A DNA stretch of 64,000 nt, from positions 3,348,320 through 3,412,319 of the forward strand of contig NZ_AP022871.1 in NCBI RefSeq assembly GCF_011764565.1, written 5' to 3'. Position 1 is the stretch's first letter. Each line of letters begins with the position of its first letter. A program made the position numbers and the translations under genes. This DNA is from Phytohabitans suffuscus. Its GTDB lineage: Bacteria > Actinomycetota > Actinomycetes > Mycobacteriales > Micromonosporaceae. The notes beneath the pieces were generated by a model. It saw only the letters and a list, made by a program, of their open reading frames with translations. It had not been told where the DNA came from and searched no databases. Below are positions 34,167 through 43,560 of this stretch, piece after piece.

Positions 34167-34630
34167 TGACGCACACCGCACTCGCGGCGCCCGAGGTGGG
34201 CTACGGCCACGTCGAGCCGATCACGGTCTACTTCGACGACCTCGACCCGATGGGTATCGTGCACAACGCGCGCTACGCGGTGCTCCTGGAGCGGGCCGTC
34301 ACGCCGTACTGGACCGTGCGGGGCCACTACTTCGACCACAACGGACCGTCCACCCCGGACCTCTTCCACGCCGTGCGCGAGTTCTCGATCACCTACCACC
34401 GGCCGATCCGGGGTGGGGGCGAGGTGCTGGTGCACTTCTGGCTCGACAGGCTCGGCGAGACCAGCGCGCGGTACGGCTTTCGCTTCCTGTCCCGCGACGG
34501 CCGCACCTGCTTCGCCGAGGGCAGGCGAGTCATCGTGCGGCTCGACCAGGCGACGCTCCGCCCGGCCCCGTGGTCGGAGTCGGCCCGGGAGGTGGCTCGG
34601 TCACTGCTGAAACCGGAAGAAGTCTCGTAG
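34163..34630 (+). CDS. Hotdog-fold acyl-CoA thioesterase (4HBT type)
   Basis: 155 residues. Strand-helix signature TVYFDDLDPMGIVHNARYAV with Asp28 as the likely catalytic residue, then the long hotdog helix, HRPIRGGGEVLVHFWLDRLG and a last strand with the FAEGRRVIVRLD pattern. It hydrolyses an acyl-CoA of unknown chain type. The ATG overlaps the TetR stop, and the last 30 bases overlap the convergent tadA. Confidence 0.88.
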   Translation: MMTHTALAAPEVGYGHVEPITVYFDDLDPMGIVHNARYAVLLERAVTPYWTVRGHYFDHNGPSTPDLFHAVREFSITYHRPIRGGGEVLVHFWLDRLGETSARYGFRFLSRDGRTCFAEGRRVIVRLDQATLRPAPWSESAREVARSLLKPEEVS

Positions 34631-35074
34631 CAGCCCGGCACACTCCGCTTCGAGCACGCCGGAGTAGACCTCCGGGCGGTGGTTGAGCCGCCGGTCGCGT
34701 ACCACGTCCCAGAGCGAGCCGACCGCGCCGGTCTTGGGCTCCCAGGCACCGAAGACCAGCGTGGACACCCGGGCCAGCACCAGCGCGCCGGCGCACATCG
34801 TGCAGGGTTCGAGCGTGACGACGAGCGTGCAGCCGTCGAGCCGCCACGAGCCGGCGGCCGCCGCGGCCTGTCGAATCGCCACGATCTCGGCGTGCGCGGT
34901 GGGGTCGCCGGTCAGCTCCCGCTCGTTGCGGCCGGCGCCCAGTTCGGCGCCGTCCGGCCCGTAGACGACGGCGCCGACCGGAATGTCCGCACCGGACAGC
35001 CGGGCCAACGCCAGCGCCCGCCGCATCCACTCCTCGTGGCGCGCGTTCCTACCGGCCGGCCAGGGATCACTCAC
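34601..35074 (-). CDS. tadA: tRNA adenosine(34) deaminase TadA
   Basis: 157 residues of the cytidine-deaminase fold. Zinc ligands and proton shuttle: His61-Ala-Glu63 (DPTAHAEIVAIRQ) and Cys91/Cys94 (TLEPCTMCAGALV). It converts A34 to inosine in tRNA-Arg(ACG). Its 5' end overlaps the associated-protein gene by 8 bp, its 3' end the thioesterase gene. Confidence 0.95.
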   Translation of the reverse strand: MSDPWPAGRNARHEEWMRRALALARLSGADIPVGAVVYGPDGAELGAGRNERELTGDPTAHAEIVAIRQAAAAAGSWRLDGCTLVVTLEPCTMCAGALVLARVSTLVFGAWEPKTGAVGSLWDVVRDRRLNHRPEVYSGVLEAECAGLLRDFFRFQQ

Positions 35075-35588
35075 GCAGCTCTTCGACCTCGTCGGCGCAG
35101 CCCAGCACCTGGCAGATCTCCGCCGTCACGTCGGCGGGCAGCAGCCCGTCGTGGGCGCAGAGGCTGAGCAGCTGGTGCGCCGAGATGCCGAGGTCGGCGA
35201 GAAGCTCGGGATCACCGACCGGGTCGACGTCGGGATCGGCGGCCGCCGGCGCGGACGAGTCACCGTCGCCGGAGGCCGGCGGGTTGGTCACCTCGTCGAT
35301 CTCCAGGGCCGGCGCCTTCACATCGCCGAGCAGCAGCGCGCCCAGCCGCGACTCCTCGGCGAACACCGAGTCCGAGCCGAAGACGCGCAGGTCTTCGCCC
35401 TGGTCGAGGCGGAGGATGGCCAGGTATGAGTCGTCCGACTCGACGAACAGCAGCGCCACGCCGGCGTCCGGGTCAACGTCCCGCAGCCGGTCGACGACCT
35501 CGTCGATGTCGGCGGCACCGGTCAGGTCCAGCTCGGAAGCTGCCCAACCGGTGGAGCCGCGCGTGACAGCGGCAGCGAAGTACGACAC
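35067..35588 (-). CDS. tRNA adenosine deaminase-associated protein
   Basis: 173 residues with the family start SYFAAAVTRGSTGWAASELD, a conserved block (VALLFVESDDSYLAILRLDQ, GEDLRVFGSDSVFAEESRLG), an acidic disordered linker and a C-terminal helical domain (ELLADLGISAHQLLSLCAHD). Actinomycete genomes keep it directly upstream of tadA. Its molecular role is not established. Confidence 0.9.
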   Translation of the reverse strand: MSYFAAAVTRGSTGWAASELDLTGAADIDEVVDRLRDVDPDAGVALLFVESDDSYLAILRLDQGEDLRVFGSDSVFAEESRLGALLLGDVKAPALEIDEVTNPPASGDGDSSAPAAADPDVDPVGDPELLADLGISAHQLLSLCAHDGLLPADVTAEICQVLGCADEVEELRE

Positions 35589-35704
35589 GGTCCCCCCAAG
35601 TTTTGCGCTACGCGTGACGGTAGCCGCTCCGGCCGCGGCTGGCCGCGCAACGCCCCGAGATTCGCGCTCTCAGGGCTCATCGAATGGCCCGAGGGGGCTC
35701 CCGC

Positions 35705-35872
35705 TCAGCTTGCCAGGCGCCGGCGCGTGGCGATCAGCTCGCGCAGCCGATCTCCGCGCAGTCGCCGAGGGCGCTCGCGAAGCCGCACCGACTTCGCGCT
35801 GGCCAGCTCCGCGAGGAGCTGTAGCCGGCGGCGGCTTCGGTCGGGGTCGAGCCGCTCCACAGTCCAGGCCAT
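35705..35872 (-). CDS. Small Arg-rich hypothetical protein
   Basis: A 55-residue frame: MAWTVERLDPDRSRRRLQLL, then AELASAKSVRLRERPRRLRG and a helical tail. It is highly basic and probably all helix. No clear ribosome binding site or family is recognised. It is included because the composition is protein-like and it fills an otherwise empty gap. Confidence 0.4.
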   Translation of the reverse strand: MAWTVERLDPDRSRRRLQLLAELASAKSVRLRERPRRLRGDRLRELIATRRRLAS

Positions 35873-35936
35873 GCCGCGAGGGTGCCGAACGTTGCCGCCC
35901 TTAGTCAAGCCCGGCAACGACGCCTTAACAGGACAC

Positions 35937-36284
35937 CTACCAGAGCGGCCAGTCGCCGCTCGTCCCCCAGCGGACCGCGACCGCGATCGCGGCCGCCGAC
36001 CACGCGACCCCGACGCTGATCGCGACGCCCGCGGCGACCCCCCGGTCGCCCTGGCGCGTGAGGACCCAGGCCGCCGCCCAGGCGAGCGCCCCGGCCAGCA
36101 CCGACCACCACGCGTACGCGCGCAGATCGTCACCGAGCAGGCCGAGAAACAGCATCCAGGCGGCGCCCGCGCCCAACCCGACGCTCAGCGCGCCACCCCG
36201 CACGCGGTTGGGCTCGCGGTAGGTGGGGCGCGGCGGCCGGGACGGGAACAACCCCGACGGGGTACGCGGAAAATGGTCCGCCAT
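35937..36284 (-). CDS. Small integral membrane protein, unknown function
   Basis: 115 residues: a Pro/Arg-rich cytoplasmic N-terminus (FPRTPSGLFPSRPPRPTYRE) and three hydrophobic helices (about 32-50, 58-76, 84-105) ending GTSGDWPLW. It resembles short conserved actinomycete membrane proteins, but I cannot name the family. Divergent from the M23 gene. Confidence 0.7.
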   Translation of the reverse strand: MADHFPRTPSGLFPSRPPRPTYREPNRVRGGALSVGLGAGAAWMLFLGLLGDDLRAYAWWSVLAGALAWAAAWVLTRQGDRGVAAGVAISVGVAWSAAAIAVAVRWGTSGDWPLW

Positions 36285-36434
36285 AAGGGCAGCCTACCCG
36301 CTGTGCCCTACTTTGGTCGGCTGCGCGCCCGCTCCGCTCCCAGCGCTCCCCGCGATGCCCACCCGCTGTCGCCGACCGGGTCTGCGGGGGCCTGGCTTGT
36401 CTGCGACTATGGCCGGGTGCTTCGGGGACGACGG

Positions 36435-37175
36435 ATGCGAGCGTCGATGATCGTGGTGCTGGCCGGCGCCTTGGCGGCGGGCTGCGCGCGGGACGCGCCG
36501 GAGGCGGGTGAGGCGATCGCCTGGGAGGAGCCGCCGGCGACCACCGCGGCCGCCGTCCCGACGACCGCCGCCGCGGAGCCCACGCCGAGCGCGACAGCGA
36601 CGCCCAGCCCCAAGCCGACGCCGTCCAAGACCTCGGCCGCGCCCAAGACCGCCACCGGCAAGTGGACCTACGTGTTTCCGGTGCAGGCGAGCAACGTCTC
36701 CTACCACCCGACCCACTCCGGCTACCCGGCGACCGACATCTTCGCCGACTGCGGCGAGCCGGTCGTGGCGGTCACCGACGGCAAGGTGCTCGAGGTCAGC
36801 CGCGTCGACAGATACAGCAAGAGCGGCCCGCAGGGCCCCGACAACGGCGGCCTGTCCGTGTCGCTGCTCGGCGACGACGGCGTGCGCTACTACGGCTCGC
36901 ACCTGACCGTCGTGCAGTCCGGCATCGAGGCGGGTGTGCGGGTCCGGGCCGGCCAGCGGCTCGGCACGGTCGGCAAGACCGGTAACGCCAACAACGTCTG
37001 CCACCTGCACTTCGGCATCTCGCCGCTGTGCGAGCGCACCGGCGACTGGTGGATCCGGCGCGGCGTGGTGTGGCCGGCGCCGTTCCTCAACGACTGGCGC
37101 AAGAAGAAGAGCAGCTCGCCGGTGAGCAAGGTCGCGTCGTACAAGACGAGCAACGGCTGCCCCAGCAAGCCCTAG
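36435..37175 (+). CDS. M23-family peptidase-like lipoprotein
   Basis: 246 residues with signal peptide and lipobox LAAGC (lipid Cys17), a Thr/Pro/Ala-rich linker, then an M23 domain. Zinc ligands are visible: His94 and Asp101 (THSGYPATDIFADCGEP) and the His190-Leu-His192 motif (NVCHLHFGISPLC). It probably trims peptidoglycan peptides or binds wall. The ATG was chosen because it starts the signal peptide. Confidence 0.9.
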   Translation: MRASMIVVLAGALAAGCARDAPEAGEAIAWEEPPATTAAAVPTTAAAEPTPSATATPSPKPTPSKTSAAPKTATGKWTYVFPVQASNVSYHPTHSGYPATDIFADCGEPVVAVTDGKVLEVSRVDRYSKSGPQGPDNGGLSVSLLGDDGVRYYGSHLTVVQSGIEAGVRVRAGQRLGTVGKTGNANNVCHLHFGISPLCERTGDWWIRRGVVWPAPFLNDWRKKKSSSPVSKVASYKTSNGCPSKP

Positions 37176-37235
37176 CCAGCAGGCCGCCGAGATCTCGGTA
37201 ACCATGCCACAGCGGGGTGTGCTTAAGTCTCCCGC

Positions 37236-38213
37236 GTGGACATCGCGGTGATCGGGCTCGGGCTCATCGGCGGATCGACGCTTCGGGCACTCGCCCGAGC
37301 TGGACACCGGGTGCTCGGCTACGACGCCGACCCGGCCACCCGGGCCACCGCGCGCACCGCCGCGGCGAGGGCTCCGGCCGCCGCGCGGTGGCAGGTCGCG
37401 CCGACGGTACGGGACGCGGTCGCCAGCGCCGAGCTGGTCGTGGTCGCGGTGCCGTTGCCGGCGTTCGAGATCGTGCTCGACGAGCTGGGCAAGGCCGGAT
37501 ACACCGGGCTGGTCACCGACGTCACCTCGGTCAAGGGCCCGGTCCGCGACCTGGTCGGGCGCCGGCTGCACCGGCTGGCCGGGTTCGTCGGCGGGCATCC
37601 GATGGCCGGGCGGGAGACCTCCGGCTTCACCTCCGCCGACCCTGACCTCTTCACCGGCTGCGCCTGGGTGCTCTGCCTGGAGCCGCAGGAGACCTCGCTC
37701 CCCGACTGGCTGGAGCTGGCCACACTGATCACCGGGCTCGGCGCGCGCGTCGTACCGGCGACGGCCGACGAGCACGACCGGGCGGTGGCGGCGGTCAGCC
37801 ACGTACCGCATCTGCTCGCCGCGGCACTCGCCGCCAGCGCGACCGACCCGCTCGCGGCGGCGCTGGCCGCCGGGTCGTTTCGCGACGGCACCCGGGTCGC
37901 CGCCGCGCGACCCGAGCTGGTGGCCTCCATGTGCGGCGGCAACGCCGTGGCCGTCGGGGCGGCGCTCGACGTGGTGCTGGAGTCACTCGGCCGGGCCCGC
38001 GCCGCCCTCGACAGCGCCGACCCGATCGGCGACCTCACGGCGTGGTTCACGCCCGGCGCGGCGGCGCGCGCCGCCTGGCCGCCGAAGCCCGGCGCGACCC
38101 TTGACCTCCCCGCCCGCTCCGACGCGCTGATCCGCCTCGGCCGGGCGGGCGGCTGGGTGACGGCCGTTTCGCCGGACCGCCGCTCGGTGACCGCGGTCCG
38201 CCCCGACCGGTAG
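37236..38213 (+). CDS. tyrA: Prephenate dehydrogenase TyrA
   Basis: 325 residues. N-terminal Rossmann fold (IAVIGLGLIGGSTLRALARA), then AELVVVAVPLPAFEIVLDEL, TDVTSVKGPV, and the catalytic region GGHPMAGRETSGFTSADPDL with the conserved His. The helical C-terminal domain has AAVSHVPHLLAAAL. It makes 4-hydroxyphenylpyruvate in tyrosine synthesis. GTG start. Confidence 0.93.
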   Translation: MDIAVIGLGLIGGSTLRALARAGHRVLGYDADPATRATARTAAARAPAAARWQVAPTVRDAVASAELVVVAVPLPAFEIVLDELGKAGYTGLVTDVTSVKGPVRDLVGRRLHRLAGFVGGHPMAGRETSGFTSADPDLFTGCAWVLCLEPQETSLPDWLELATLITGLGARVVPATADEHDRAVAAVSHVPHLLAAALAASATDPLAAALAAGSFRDGTRVAAARPELVASMCGGNAVAVGAALDVVLESLGRARAALDSADPIGDLTAWFTPGAAARAAWPPKPGATLDLPARSDALIRLGRAGGWVTAVSPDRRSVTAVRPDR

Positions 38214-38256
38214 CCGCACCCATGGACGCGCGGCGCTGGACGGTAGGTTCACGGGT

Positions 38257-39336
38257 GTGACGACCCGAGACCCCGTCGCCGACCTGCGGCGCATCGCGTT
38301 CCTGCTGGAGCGGGCCAACGAGGCGACCTACCGGGTACGGGCGTTCCGCTCGGCCGCCAAGGCGCTCGCGGCGCTGCCGCCGGAAGATGTGGCGACCCGC
38401 GCCGCCGAGGGCACGCTCACCAAGCTCTCCGGCGTGGGCGACGTGACCGCGCGCTGCGTGGCCGAGTCGCTGGCCGGCGAGGAGCCCGTGTACCTGCGGC
38501 GGCTGCTGGCCACCGAGGGCGTCGACCTCGACGACGCGGCGACCGCGCTGCGGCAGTCCCTGCGCGGTGACTGCCACACCCACTCCGAGTGGTCCGACGG
38601 CGGTTCGCCGATCGAGGAGATGGCGCTCGCGGCGGTCGAGCTGGGCCACGAGTACATGGTGCTGACCGACCACTCACCCAGCCTGACCGTCGCCCGCGGC
38701 CTGACGGCGGGCCGGCTGCGCAAGCAGATCGAGTACGTGGCGGCGGTCAACGAGGCGCTGCCCGAGGGCTTCCGCATCCTCACCGGCATCGAGGTCGACA
38801 TCCTCGCCGACGGCTCGCTCGACCAGGACGAGGAGCTGCTGGCCCAGCTCGACGTGGTGGTCGGCTCGGTGCACAGCAACCTGCGCGACGAGAGCGCCAA
38901 GATGACCCGGCGGATGCTGACCGCGATCGCCAACCCGCACCTGGACATCCTCGGCCACTGCACCGGCCGCATGGTCACCAAGCGGCCCAAGGGCGCCGAG
39001 GGCGAGGGCGACCGTGGCCACCGGCGGGCGACCAAGTCGGGGCGGCCGGAGAGCCAGTTCGACGCCGGCGCGGTCTTCGCCGCCTGCGCCGAGTACGGCA
39101 AGGCCGTCGAGATCAACTCACGGCCGGAGCGGCAGGACCCGCCCAAGCGCCTGATCCGCGAGGCGCTTGAGGCCGGCTGCTCGTTCGTCATCGACACCGA
39201 CGCGCACGCGCCGGGTCAGCTCGACTGGCAGCGTTTCGGCTGTGAGCGGGCCGCGCTCTGCGGGGTGCTGCCGGAGCACGTCATCAATAGCTGGCCTGCC
39301 GAGCGGCTTGTCGAATGGGCTCGGTCGCACGGCTGA
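38257..39336 (+). CDS. PHP-domain protein with polymerase X-like N-terminus
   Basis: 359 residues. The first 90 form a helix-hairpin-helix region like that of DNA polymerase X (YRVRAFRSAAKALAALPPED, TKLSGVGDVTARCVAESLAG). A PHP phosphoesterase domain follows, with metal ligands in DCHTHSEWSDGG, VLTDHSPSL, GSVHSNLRD and TDAHAPGQL. No polymerase palm is present. It may be a DNA-repair 3'-phosphoesterase or exonuclease. GTG start; the 3' end overlaps the convergent EamA gene by 53 bp. Confidence 0.88.
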   Translation: MTTRDPVADLRRIAFLLERANEATYRVRAFRSAAKALAALPPEDVATRAAEGTLTKLSGVGDVTARCVAESLAGEEPVYLRRLLATEGVDLDDAATALRQSLRGDCHTHSEWSDGGSPIEEMALAAVELGHEYMVLTDHSPSLTVARGLTAGRLRKQIEYVAAVNEALPEGFRILTGIEVDILADGSLDQDEELLAQLDVVVGSVHSNLRDESAKMTRRMLTAIANPHLDILGHCTGRMVTKRPKGAEGEGDRGHRRATKSGRPESQFDAGAVFAACAEYGKAVEINSRPERQDPPKRLIREALEAGCSFVIDTDAHAPGQLDWQRFGCERAALCGVLPEHVINSWPAERLVEWARSHG

Positions 39337-40270
39337 CCGGCCGCTTGCGCCGGCGCGGGACGCCCTGCGACACCGCCACCCCGGCGAGCACGATGAGCGC
39401 GCCCACCGGCTGGTACCACGACAGCCGCTCGTCGAGCGCGAGCACACCGATGACCGTGGCGGCGATCGGGATCAGGTAGGTCACCGTCGAGGCCGTGCTG
39501 GCGCCGGCCAGCCGGATGTTGCGCATATTGATCACAAACGCCAGGCCGGTGCCGAGCGCGCCCAGCGCCAGCACGCTGCCGATCACGTCGAGCGACAGGC
39601 TCGTCGGGGCCGGCGGCGCGCCGACCAGCAGCGGCGCCACGATCGCCAGCTGCACGGTCGCGGTCAGCAGCTGCGCCGCCGACAGCGCCACGCCCGACTC
39701 CGACCGGCCGGCGACAAACCGCTTCGTGTAAGGGATGCCGACGCCGTAGCAGGCCGCCGCCCCGAAGCACATGAGCTGGCCGGTCAGGTGCGAGCCGCCC
39801 ACGCCCTGCCACACGCCCAGCACCGTCAGCACGCCGGCGAAGCCGATCCCGACGCCGACCGCGCCCCGGGTCGTCAGCCGCTCGGTGCGGAACGCGAACA
39901 CCGCCAGCGGCAACGCGATCAGCGGGGTCGTCGCATTCCAGATCCCGGCGAGCACCGACGAGACCCGCTCCTCGCCGAAGCCGAACAGGGTGAACGGCAG
40001 CGCCACCCCGATCGCGCCGGACACGCTCAGATGGGCCCACAGCTTCGGGTCGCGGGGCAGCCGTACGCGCATCACCGCGAGCACGACGAGCAGCGTCGCC
40101 GCGCCCGTGCCGATGCGAAAGAGGCTGAGGTAGAGCGGGTGCAGCTCGCGCACGCCGACCTTGATGAAAAGGAAGCTGGCGCCCCAGATCACCGCCAGGG
40201 CGAAGTAACCCGGCAGGAAGGCCCGCAGGTTGAACCTGTCAGGAGCGGAAGCGGTGGACACCCCTGACAC
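39284..40270 (-). CDS. EamA/DMT-family transporter
   Basis: 328 residues, ten predicted membrane helices in two EamA repeats: FALAVIWGASFLFIKVGVRE in the first, QLMCFGAAACYGVGIPYTKR in the second, and YLIPIAATVIGVLALDERLS before the last helix. It is likely a small-metabolite exporter; substrate unknown. Convergent with the PHP-domain gene. Confidence 0.92.
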   Translation of the reverse strand: MSGVSTASAPDRFNLRAFLPGYFALAVIWGASFLFIKVGVRELHPLYLSLFRIGTGAATLLVVLAVMRVRLPRDPKLWAHLSVSGAIGVALPFTLFGFGEERVSSVLAGIWNATTPLIALPLAVFAFRTERLTTRGAVGVGIGFAGVLTVLGVWQGVGGSHLTGQLMCFGAAACYGVGIPYTKRFVAGRSESGVALSAAQLLTATVQLAIVAPLLVGAPPAPTSLSLDVIGSVLALGALGTGLAFVINMRNIRLAGASTASTVTYLIPIAATVIGVLALDERLSWYQPVGALIVLAGVAVSQGVPRRRKRPVSRATEPIRQAARQASY

Positions 40271-40405
40271 TTTGCCCGAGGGGTACGACGAAAGTCCTGC
40301 GCTTTTCGGACCTGGTGATGGCCGTCACCCCGGGCCTTCATCGCGCTGTTCCGCGCCGGCATCAACGAGAAGGCGCGTCACAAAGGTCTCACGTATGGTT
40401 CCACC

Positions 40406-42076
40406 GTGGGACGAATCGATGACCTCGCGGACCGCTACGTAGACGAGTGGGCCGCCCTCAATCCGACCGGCGCCACCTATGCCGGCATCAAGGGCTACGA
40501 CGACCAGCTGGACGACCTCTCGCCAGACGGGTTCGCGGCCCAAGCAGACCTGACCCGCCGCACATTGGCCGAGATCAGCGCGGCTGAGCCGGCGTCCGAG
40601 CCCGAACGCGTCGCCAAGGAGGCGATGGTCGAACGGCTCGGCCTGGAGCTTGAGCGGTACGACGCGGGCGAGGTGACCAGCGAGCTCAACGTGATCGCGA
40701 GCGCGCTGCACGGCCTGCGCATGGTCTTCGATCTGATGCCCACCGATGGCGAGGAGGCGGTGACCAACATCGCCGCCCGCCTCGATAGGTTCCCCGCCGC
40801 CCTGGAGCAGTACAAGGTGACGCTCCAGGAGGCCGCCGAGGCGGGGCACGTGAGCCCGCGCGCCCAGATGATCGAGGTCGCCAAGCAGTGCGACACCTGG
40901 ACCGACCCGGACGCGGACAACTTCTTCCACGGGCTGGTCGGCGGGCTCGACGCGGACGACACCCTCGCCGCCGAGCTCAAGCGGGGTGCGTCCGCGGCGA
41001 CCGCCGCGACCGCCGAGTTCGCCGAGTTCCTGCGCAAGACCATGGCCCCGCTCGGCCGCGACAGGCAGGCCGCCGGGCGCGAGCGGTACCAGCTCGCCTC
41101 CCGCTACTTCCTGGGCGCGCGCGTCGACCTCGACGAGACGTACGCCTGGGGCTTCGACGAGCTGGCCCGCCTGGAGTCCGACATGCGCGCGGTCTCCGCC
41201 CGTATCGCCGGCTCGGGGGCCTCGATCGACGATGCCGTCGCCGCGCTGGACGCCGACCCGGCCCGCCGGATCGAGGGCAAGGAGGCGTTCCGCGACTGGA
41301 TGCAGGCCCTGGCCGACAAGGCCCTCGTCGACCTGCACGGCACCCATTTCGACATTCCCGAGCCGGTCCGCCGTATCGAGTGCTGCCTCGCGCCGACCAG
41401 CGACGGCGGCATCTACTACACGGCGCCGAGCGAAGACTTCTCCCGGCCGGGCCGGATGTGGTGGGCGGTGCCGCAGGGCATCACCGCGTTCTCCACCTGG
41501 CGCGAGGTCACGACCGTCTACCACGAGGGTGTGCCCGGCCACCACCTGCAGATCGCCCAGACGCTGGTCCGGGCCGAGCTGCTCAACCGCTGGCAGCGGC
41601 TGCTGAGCTGGTCGTCCGGGCACGGCGAGGGCTGGGCGCTCTACTCCGAGCGGCTCATGGACGACCTCGGCTACCTGCAGGACCCGGGCGACAAGCTCGG
41701 CATGCTCGACGGTCAGGCGTTCCGGGCGGCCCGCGTGATCGTCGACATCGGGATGCACCTGGAGCTGGAGATCCCGCGCGACAACCCGTTCGGCTTCCAC
41801 CCGGGTGAGCGGTGGACGCCGGAGCTGGGCTGGGAGTTCCTGCGCGCCCACTGCCGGGTGCCGGACGAAAACCTGCGCTTCGAGCTCAACCGCTACCTCG
41901 GCTGGCCCGGCCAGGCCCCGGCGTACAAGGTGGGCGAGCGCATCTGGCTCCAGGCCCGCGAGGATGCCAAGGCGCGCAAGGGTGCCGGCTTCGACCTCAA
42001 GGAGTTCCACCGCGCCGCGCTCAACCTCGGCTCGCTCGGCCTCGACCCGTTCAAGGCGGCGATGGCCCGCCTGTAG
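40406..42076 (+). CDS. DUF885 family metallo-hydrolase
   Basis: 556 residues. The zinc motif VYHEGVPGHHLQIAQ lies in the second half, preceded by IYYTAPSEDFSRPGRMWWAV and followed by SSGHGEGWALYSERLMDDLG with another Glu and ending in the FHRAALNLGSLGLDPFK tail. DUF885 proteins are probable M3-like carboxypeptidases of unknown substrate. No signal peptide is seen, so it is cytoplasmic. GTG start. Confidence 0.9.
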   Translation: MGRIDDLADRYVDEWAALNPTGATYAGIKGYDDQLDDLSPDGFAAQADLTRRTLAEISAAEPASEPERVAKEAMVERLGLELERYDAGEVTSELNVIASALHGLRMVFDLMPTDGEEAVTNIAARLDRFPAALEQYKVTLQEAAEAGHVSPRAQMIEVAKQCDTWTDPDADNFFHGLVGGLDADDTLAAELKRGASAATAATAEFAEFLRKTMAPLGRDRQAAGRERYQLASRYFLGARVDLDETYAWGFDELARLESDMRAVSARIAGSGASIDDAVAALDADPARRIEGKEAFRDWMQALADKALVDLHGTHFDIPEPVRRIECCLAPTSDGGIYYTAPSEDFSRPGRMWWAVPQGITAFSTWREVTTVYHEGVPGHHLQIAQTLVRAELLNRWQRLLSWSSGHGEGWALYSERLMDDLGYLQDPGDKLGMLDGQAFRAARVIVDIGMHLELEIPRDNPFGFHPGERWTPELGWEFLRAHCRVPDENLRFELNRYLGWPGQAPAYKVGERIWLQAREDAKARKGAGFDLKEFHRAALNLGSLGLDPFKAAMARL

Positions 42077-42084
42077 GCGCTGAT

Positions 42085-42108
42085 GGGGCGGCCCACCCGG
42101 GCCGCCCC
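42085..42108. terminator. Bidirectional terminator between convergent genes
   Basis: GGGGCGGCCC and GGGCCGCCCC pair perfectly around ACCC, between the stop of the DUF885 gene and that of the DUF6114 gene. Confidence 0.7.
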
Positions 42109-42112
42109 ACGA

Positions 42113-43480
42113 CTACGGCGTGCTCAGCAGATCCTTCGCGGTCAGCTTCTCGCAGTCCACGTACGCGAGCTGGATCTCGATGTCCGTGAACGTGATCGGC
42201 AGCACCGGCACCGGGGCACCCGGGATCAGCGGCGGCGGCGCGGTCGGCGTGTAGACCTGGTCGAAGCCGAGCAGCTTGCCGGAGAAGCGCGGCGTGAAGA
42301 ACCGCACACTGCGTTCGACCGTCAGCGGAAACGCCTTGATCGACATGCGCCGGTTGCCGGAGACCGCTGGCTTGAGCTCGAAATCCTCCGTCACCGACCT
42401 GGTCATGTTGAACCAGAGCACCCGCATCGTGCCGCCCCCGCGTAGCGGAAGGTCGGTCACCCCGTGGTACTCCAGGTCGAAGTTCGTCAGCTTGGAGCCC
42501 GTCATGATCGACGGGACGCGGTTGACCGCCCTGATGTCGGCCGGTGGCGGCAGCACCCGCGTGGCGACCCGCTGCTCCGCCTCCTCCCCACGGCCGGGCT
42601 GACCACCAGCGGGTGCGTCGCCGCCCGCCGCCGGAGGGCAGGTCGGCGCCGGCGAGGGTCCGGCGGGTGCCTGGGTGCCGCTCGGGGTCGGTGCCGGAGT
42701 GGACTGCGCGGCCGGCGCCTCTCGCCGGTTGCCGCCGATGCCGATCAGGTCGCCGATGCCTTCGAGGATGTCCGTGATGATGTTGCCGCCGCCGGCCTCT
42801 GGTGCCGGTGTGGGGGTACCGGACGGGGTCGGCGTGGGCGCGCCGGGCGTCGCCTCGGGCCGGCACGGCGCCGCGTACGCCGGTGTCCCGCCGTGCAGCG
42901 TCACCACCCCGGCCATCGCCAGGCTCAGCAGCACGACGGTTACCGCGTAGAGCTGTGACCGCCGCAGGACAGGGACCGCGTCCACATCGGACTCGTGCCG
43001 GTGGGCGCGCTGCGGCGGCACCTTGTCCACTGTGGTCTCGCGCGCCGGCTCCGGCTCGTCGCCGGCGCCGGGCTCGGGCGGCTCGGGCGGCGCGACCGGC
43101 GTCCACGCGAAGCCGAGCGCGCTGCCGACCATGCCGAGCAGCAGGCCGAGCAGAAACCCGCCCAGGTTTACCCCGATGAGCGAGAAGACGGCCGTCATCG
43201 CGGCGACGACCGAGTAGAACATCCGCTGCCCTGGCGTAAACCACATCAGCAGGCCGCAGGCGACCAGGATGGTCGGGATCAGCCAGGACAGGAAACCGGT
43301 CGGCCCCAGCTGGAACGAGAGGCTGCCGAGGCTCCCCTGGGTCGTCGCGAAGATCTCCAGGCCGGACAGGACCGTGAAGAGGCCGCCCCAGAACGGCCGG
43401 GTCCACCGCCACACGCGAAAGGCACGCCAGCCCCGGACCAGCGCACCGGTCCGGGCGTGCAGCGGCGTCGAGGAAGTCAC
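42113..43480 (-). CDS. DUF6114 domain membrane protein
   Basis: About 455 residues. Four N-terminal helices form the DUF6114 core (WTRPFWGGLFTVLSGLEIFA, LVACGLLMWFTPGQRMFYSV, VFSLIGVNLGGFLLGLLLGM). A further helix, a long Pro/Thr/Gly-rich linker and an extracellular C-terminal domain (TNFDLEYHGVTDLPLRGGGT) follow. I prefer the GTG (VTSSTPLHAR) because GGAGG is at good spacing; the adjacent ATG is too close to it. It pairs with the DUF6230 gene upstream on the same strand. Function unknown, possibly cell-envelope. Confidence 0.85.
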   Translation of the reverse strand: MTSSTPLHARTGALVRGWRAFRVWRWTRPFWGGLFTVLSGLEIFATTQGSLGSLSFQLGPTGFLSWLIPTILVACGLLMWFTPGQRMFYSVVAAMTAVFSLIGVNLGGFLLGLLLGMVGSALGFAWTPVAPPEPPEPGAGDEPEPARETTVDKVPPQRAHRHESDVDAVPVLRRSQLYAVTVVLLSLAMAGVVTLHGGTPAYAAPCRPEATPGAPTPTPSGTPTPAPEAGGGNIITDILEGIGDLIGIGGNRREAPAAQSTPAPTPSGTQAPAGPSPAPTCPPAAGGDAPAGGQPGRGEEAEQRVATRVLPPPADIRAVNRVPSIMTGSKLTNFDLEYHGVTDLPLRGGGTMRVLWFNMTRSVTEDFELKPAVSGNRRMSIKAFPLTVERSVRFFTPRFSGKLLGFDQVYTPTAPPPLIPGAPVPVLPITFTDIEIQLAYVDCEKLTAKDLLSTP

Positions 43481-43560
43481 CATCTCCTCCAAGGGCGAGA
43501 TTAGGTCGACACGCCGGTACGAGGCCCGCGAGGGCGGTCCCTCCGCGAGCCTCCCGGCGC

